The position numbers were made by a program, and so were the translations under genes. A stretch of 64,000 bases of DNA. Source: Dinoroseobacter sp965279125 (GTDB taxonomy: Bacteria; Pseudomonadota; Alphaproteobacteria; Rhodobacterales; Rhodobacteraceae). The DNA lies in the NCBI GenBank assembly GCA_965279125.1, contig CBDIHL010000044.1:310001-374000 (forward strand), given 5' to 3'. The notes under the pieces are model-generated. The model was not told the DNA's origin. It did not search any database and was given only the letters and a program-made list of their open reading frames with translations. Below, piece by piece: positions 61,162 to 64,000 of this stretch. The stretch's first letter is position 1. Each line of letters starts with the position of its first letter.

Positions 61162-62466
61162 TCAACCGCGCGGGGTGCTGCGGAGCTTGTTGAAATAGGC
61201 GAGGCGCTTGGCCAAATCACGCTCAAACCCGCGCTCGACCGGCGCGTAGAACGACGGGCGGTCTAGGCTTTCTGGGAAGTAGTCCTGGCCTGAGAACCCA
61301 TCGGGCGCGTCGTGGTCATAGGCGTAGCCCGCGCCGTAGCCCTGATCCTTCATCAACGAGGTCGCCGCATTCAGGATGTGCTTTGGCGGCGCGACCGATC
61401 CGGTCTGCTTGGCGCTGTTCATCGCGGCTTTATAGGCGACATAGGCCGCATTCGATTTCGGGGCGAGCGCGAGGTAGAGCACGGCTTGCGCTAGGGCCAG
61501 CTCGCCTTCGGGGCTACCGAGCCGCTCGTATGTCTCCCAGCTTTGCAGGCACACGGCTTGGGCTTGCGGGTCGGCCAGACCGATATCCTCGACCGCCATG
61601 CGGGTGATGCGGCGGGCAAGGAACCGCGGGTCTTCCCCGCCTGTGAGCATCCGCGCGAACCAATAAAGGGCTGCGTCCGGGTCGGACCCGCGCACCGATT
61701 TGTGCAAGGCCGAGATCAGGTTGTAATGTCCGTCGCCGGATTTGTCATAGGCCGCAGCCCTGCGCATGAGGCGTTTGCCAAGCTGGGTCGGATCGAGTGG
61801 CTCGGACAGCCCCCAAGCGACGATCTGCTCAACGAGGTTCAAAAGCGCGCGGCCATCCCCATCGGCCATTTCCAAAAGGGCAAGGCGGGCCACGTCTGTC
61901 AGCGGAAGCGGGGTGCCGAGCGTGTCTTCGGCGCGGGTCACGATATCGCTGAGCGCTGCGTCCGTCAGGCGGTTGAGCACCATAACCTGCGCGCGGCTCA
62001 TGACAGCGGCGTTCAACTCAAACGACGGATTCTCGGTCGTGGCCCCGACCAAAACGATGGTGCCGTCTTCCATATGCGGGAGGAACCCGTCCTGCTGGGC
62101 CTTGTTGAAGCGGTGAATCTCGTCGACGAACAGCAACGTTCCCTGCCCCGTCCGGCGACGTAGCTTTGCCGCTTCGAACACTTTGCGCAGATCTGGCATG
62201 CCCGTGAAAATCGCGCTGATTTGCACGAAATGCAGATCACTTTCATCCGCGAGCAGTCGTGCAATCGTCGTCTTGCCAACGCCGGGAGGGCCCCAGAAAA
62301 TGATCGACCCGATCTGACCGGAGGCCAACATCACCCCAAGCGGGCCTTCGGGGCCGAGCAGGTGATCTTGGCCAATGACCTCGGCCAGTTTGGCCGGACG
62401 CAGCCTGTCGGCAAGCGGGCGTGGGCCACGAGATCCGGCATCGTCGGTGTCAAACAGGTCAGCCAC
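61162..62466 (-). CDS. rarA: replication-associated recombination protein RarA/MgsA
   Basis: A 434-residue AAA+ ATPase that acts at stalled replication forks. Walker A GPPGVGKTTIARLLADE, Walker B LFVDEIHRFNKAQQD, sensor GATTENPSFELNAA and the C-terminal domain with DPDAALYWFARMLTGGEDP. GTG at 62466 gives the family start MADLFDTDD with GAGG seven bases upstream; a GTG at 62478 is possible. Confidence 0.92.
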   Translation of the reverse strand: MADLFDTDDAGSRGPRPLADRLRPAKLAEVIGQDHLLGPEGPLGVMLASGQIGSIIFWGPPGVGKTTIARLLADESDLHFVQISAIFTGMPDLRKVFEAAKLRRRTGQGTLLFVDEIHRFNKAQQDGFLPHMEDGTIVLVGATTENPSFELNAAVMSRAQVMVLNRLTDAALSDIVTRAEDTLGTPLPLTDVARLALLEMADGDGRALLNLVEQIVAWGLSEPLDPTQLGKRLMRRAAAYDKSGDGHYNLISALHKSVRGSDPDAALYWFARMLTGGEDPRFLARRITRMAVEDIGLADPQAQAVCLQSWETYERLGSPEGELALAQAVLYLALAPKSNAAYVAYKAAMNSAKQTGSVAPPKHILNAATSLMKDQGYGAGYAYDHDAPDGFSGQDYFPESLDRPSFYAPVERGFERDLAKRLAYFNKLRSTPRG

Positions 62467-62496
62467 GGGCGTCCTCACGCAAGGCCCGCTGGGATC

Positions 62497-62534
62497 GGCG
62501 GGCGAAGGCTTTACGAATAGGCCTTCGACCCGCC
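62497..62534. promoter_or_regulatory. strong hairpin between rarA and luxI
   Basis: GGCGGGCGAAGGC (62497-62509) pairs with GCCTTCG-A-CCCGCC (62521-62534), 13 pairs with one bulged base, 11-base loop. It lies downstream of luxI in transcription direction with no T-run; likely an mRNA 3'-end structure. Confidence 0.5.
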
Positions 62535-62562
62535 TGCCACAATCCTGCTTCTCAGGCGGCGG

Positions 62563-63150
62563 CTAGTGCAGGTTCTGCGTCAGGTTGATCGAGACGCACT
62601 GATTGTCGATGCCGTCGATCTCCATGACACGGCCTGCAGCTTGGGCATCCAGACCGCAGCGGCTTGCCCAACGGGGCCAGCTGGCAGGGATCAGGCCCAG
62701 CACCTGTGTCGCGCCCAGCTCGCGCGCGGTCTTGGTCATCTCGGTGATCAAGAAGGCATGGACGCGGCGGCGGATCTTCATCGGGGTGTTATGGGCGACA
62801 AAGACGCGGCTCGATTCCCAGATATGCTCGGCGACCGGCGCTTGGTCATAGAGCAAATCCTGCGGGATCGAATCGAGCAGCCCCATCTGGGCGTCGCGGA
62901 TCATGTAGCTATAGATGCCGCAGCGCGCCGTTGAGGGGGTCAGCCGGATGCCCGCGAGCACCTCGCCGAACTCATGAACCGCAACCCAGCGGCTGGCGGG
63001 CGTGTCGTACTGGTCGTATTCCATGCCCATTGCTTCTGGCAGGTCCCACTTGTTCTGGACGATGAACGACTGCCGTCTAGCGCGAAACATGTTCGCAAAT
63101 AACTCGCCATGGTTGTGTAGATTCTCGAACGAAAGGGTCGTGGTCTGCAT
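62563..63150 (-). CDS. luxI: LuxI-family acyl-homoserine lactone synthase
   Basis: A 195-residue autoinducer synthase. Conserved residues are visible in order: RRQSF (Arg25/26, Phe29), WDLP (Trp35), EYDQYD (Asp46, Asp49), LAGIRLTPST (Arg69) and WESSRVFV (Glu112, Arg115). It makes an acyl-HSL from SAM and acyl-ACP; the chain length cannot be read. GGAG precedes the ATG. It follows luxR on the same strand after an 79-base gap. Confidence 0.9.
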   Translation of the reverse strand: MQTTTLSFENLHNHGELFANMFRARRQSFIVQNKWDLPEAMGMEYDQYDTPASRWVAVHEFGEVLAGIRLTPSTARCGIYSYMIRDAQMGLLDSIPQDLLYDQAPVAEHIWESSRVFVAHNTPMKIRRRVHAFLITEMTKTARELGATQVLGLIPASWPRWASRCGLDAQAAGRVMEIDGIDNQCVSINLTQNLH

Positions 63151-63229
63151 GGGGTCAGTCTCCGATGTGGTGGGTTAGCAGGTGTGGTGGTGGTGGTAGT
63201 CTTGCCGGCTGCTTACGGTGTGGTGCCCG

Positions 63230-63841
63230 CTATAACAGTCGGTAGTCTTTGGCCCTCTGGATCGCCTCGGCGGTCGTTCGGGCCAAAAGTTTCTGGCGCG
63301 CGGATGTCAGGCGCGCTTTGAAGGCGCTTTCCGAAATGCCCAGTGCAGCCGCCGCTTGCGCATGTCTGTCGCCCGCTGCAACGCGGCTCAGCGCGTCGAT
63401 CTGGGCTTTGGTCAAGCTGTCGGGCGGGGTCGTCGCGGTGTGCAGACGCTGCACGATGACCTCAATACGCTCGATCTCTTCATCGGTGAATTCGCGGTCA
63501 TCGCGGGCCGATCCCGCAATCGTACGCGAACTGATCTCGCCATAGGACACGGCCACGCCGTAACGCAAACCGAACGTTGCCCCTGCGTCGAGAATGCCGA
63601 ACGGGTCGGGAATGCCAAGGTTGCTCCAGCGCGCGGACCCTACGGGGCCGAAGCCCCATGCGAGAATGGGATCGCGCAGTGCATAGGCCGCTTCCGTATA
63701 GTGATCGCGCCATTCTTGGGGGTAGGTCTGGAAGGTCATCAGAGGAACCGCCATGCGGATATGCAGGCCAATAAAATACCCCGAGGGAGACATCTCGCCC
63801 AATTCTCGAAGTTCGATCTGGAGGCCTGTTGGTCTGGACAT
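63230..63841 (-). CDS. luxR: LuxR-family quorum-sensing regulator
   Basis: A 203-residue regulator. The autoinducer-binding domain (residues about 1-125) contains YPQEWRDHYTEAAYALRDPIL and WSNLGIPDPFG; the DNA-binding part starts LTKAQIDALSRVAAGDRHAQAAAALGISESAFKARLTSARQKL (positions about 143-186), a GerE-type helix-turn-helix. The N-terminal domain is somewhat shorter than in TraR or LuxR. It is upstream of luxI, as in many Roseobacters, and likely controls it. Confidence 0.87.
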   Translation of the reverse strand: MSRPTGLQIELRELGEMSPSGYFIGLHIRMAVPLMTFQTYPQEWRDHYTEAAYALRDPILAWGFGPVGSARWSNLGIPDPFGILDAGATFGLRYGVAVSYGEISSRTIAGSARDDREFTDEEIERIEVIVQRLHTATTPPDSLTKAQIDALSRVAAGDRHAQAAAALGISESAFKARLTSARQKLLARTTAEAIQRAKDYRLL

Positions 63842-63919
63842 GTCTTTTTAGATAGGTTGCGATGGGTGTTGGTCAACCGTAAATTGTTTTGCATAACGAA
63901 TGCAACCCAAGGTTTAACG

Positions 63920-64000
63920 ATGTCCAACCATTTAGCGCCAAACATGTTCGCGAGGATCATGTCTCTTCCAGATAGCTACCGCGCTGATGTGCTTGAATTG
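63920..64000 (+). CDS. start of an unidentified gene (cut by window edge)
   Basis: An open frame from ATG 63920, preceded by AAGG, reads MSNHLAPNMFARIMSLPDSY and runs off the end with 27 codons visible. It is divergent from luxR with about 80 bases between, a plausible gene spacing. Too short to identify. Confidence 0.4.
   Translation, partial: MSNHLAPNMFARIMSLPDSYRADVLEL

Noticed and set aside
63151..63229. Lux box upstream of luxI
   Set aside because: Only a weak GCCGGC-centred symmetry is visible, not a 18-20 base lux-type palindrome.
1..64000. CRISPR array, insertion sequence or prophage
   Set aside because: No regularly spaced direct repeats, transposase or clustered phage structural genes were seen.

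Overview
This is a GC-rich alphaproteobacterial chromosome segment, most likely from the Rhodobacterales (Roseobacter group). The evidence is: an F0 ATP synthase operon with a split b/b' pair and no F1 genes; a MipZ division-site ATPase; an AapJQMP/BztABCD-type amino-acid ABC operon; an ATP12-type F1 chaperone; an ffh-GNAT-chorismate mutase-rpsP-rimM-trmD-rplS-rpmE block; an rpmH-rnpA-yidD-ttcA-yidC-MOSC-engB-argB block; and a LuxR/LuxI pair. Nearly all of it is ordinary chromosome. No prophage, transposase, CRISPR array or conjugative gene was seen; one isolated ORF6N gene has a phage-type domain.

Layout. 1-10 kb: truncated MoxR ATPase, small conserved proteins, an RluE-type pseudouridine synthase, a Kef-type antiporter, polA, a nested inverted-repeat element (8190-8490), PPOX and hemolysin III proteins. 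10-17 kb: ABC ATPase, DUF1203, HIT, a surface-glycan trio (GT14 glycosyltransferase, sulfotransferase, MptE-like protein), an oxidoreductase/LysR pair. 17-25 kb: an intergenic palindrome array, sugar kinase-nth, Hint protein, Ada-like methyltransferase, OmpA lipoprotein, a GntR regulator with a clear operator, and atpI-atpB-atpE-atpX-atpF. 25-29 kb: small regulators and their partners (ArsR/ClbS; LysR/EamA opposite azoR-doxX).

29.3-38 kb is the SRP and ribosome block: a structured leader, ffh, five tandem GNAT acetyltransferases with overlapping starts and stops, chorismate mutase, rpsP, rimM, an embedded sulfotransferase-like gene, trmD, then a separately transcribed rplS-rpmE. 38-43 kb: serine hydrolase, mipZ, TVP38 plus flavoprotein reductase, histidine kinase. 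43.5-53.5 kb: tRNA-Arg, rpmH-rnpA-yidD-ttcA, a degenerate-GGDEF/EAL protein, yidC-MOSC-engB, an SDR gene, argB-ferredoxin-sixA. 53.5-64 kb: aapJQMP, ATP12-HAD-Rlu-crcB, rarA, luxI, luxR and a truncated gene at the edge.

A recurrent anomaly runs from about 29.8 to 54.9 kb. Seven genes (ffh, the fifth GNAT, chorismate mutase, ttcA, the GGDEF/EAL gene, an SDR gene, aapM) each need one to three single-base corrections to restore a full family-like protein, many at short homopolymers. Because ffh is essential, consensus sequencing errors are the simplest explanation. The most interesting non-coding candidates are the ffh leader (29521-29639), the palindrome array (17400-17538), the perfect 32-bp palindrome (11681-11712), the nested repeat (8190-8490) and the rplS leader. 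No clearly new multi-gene system was found.
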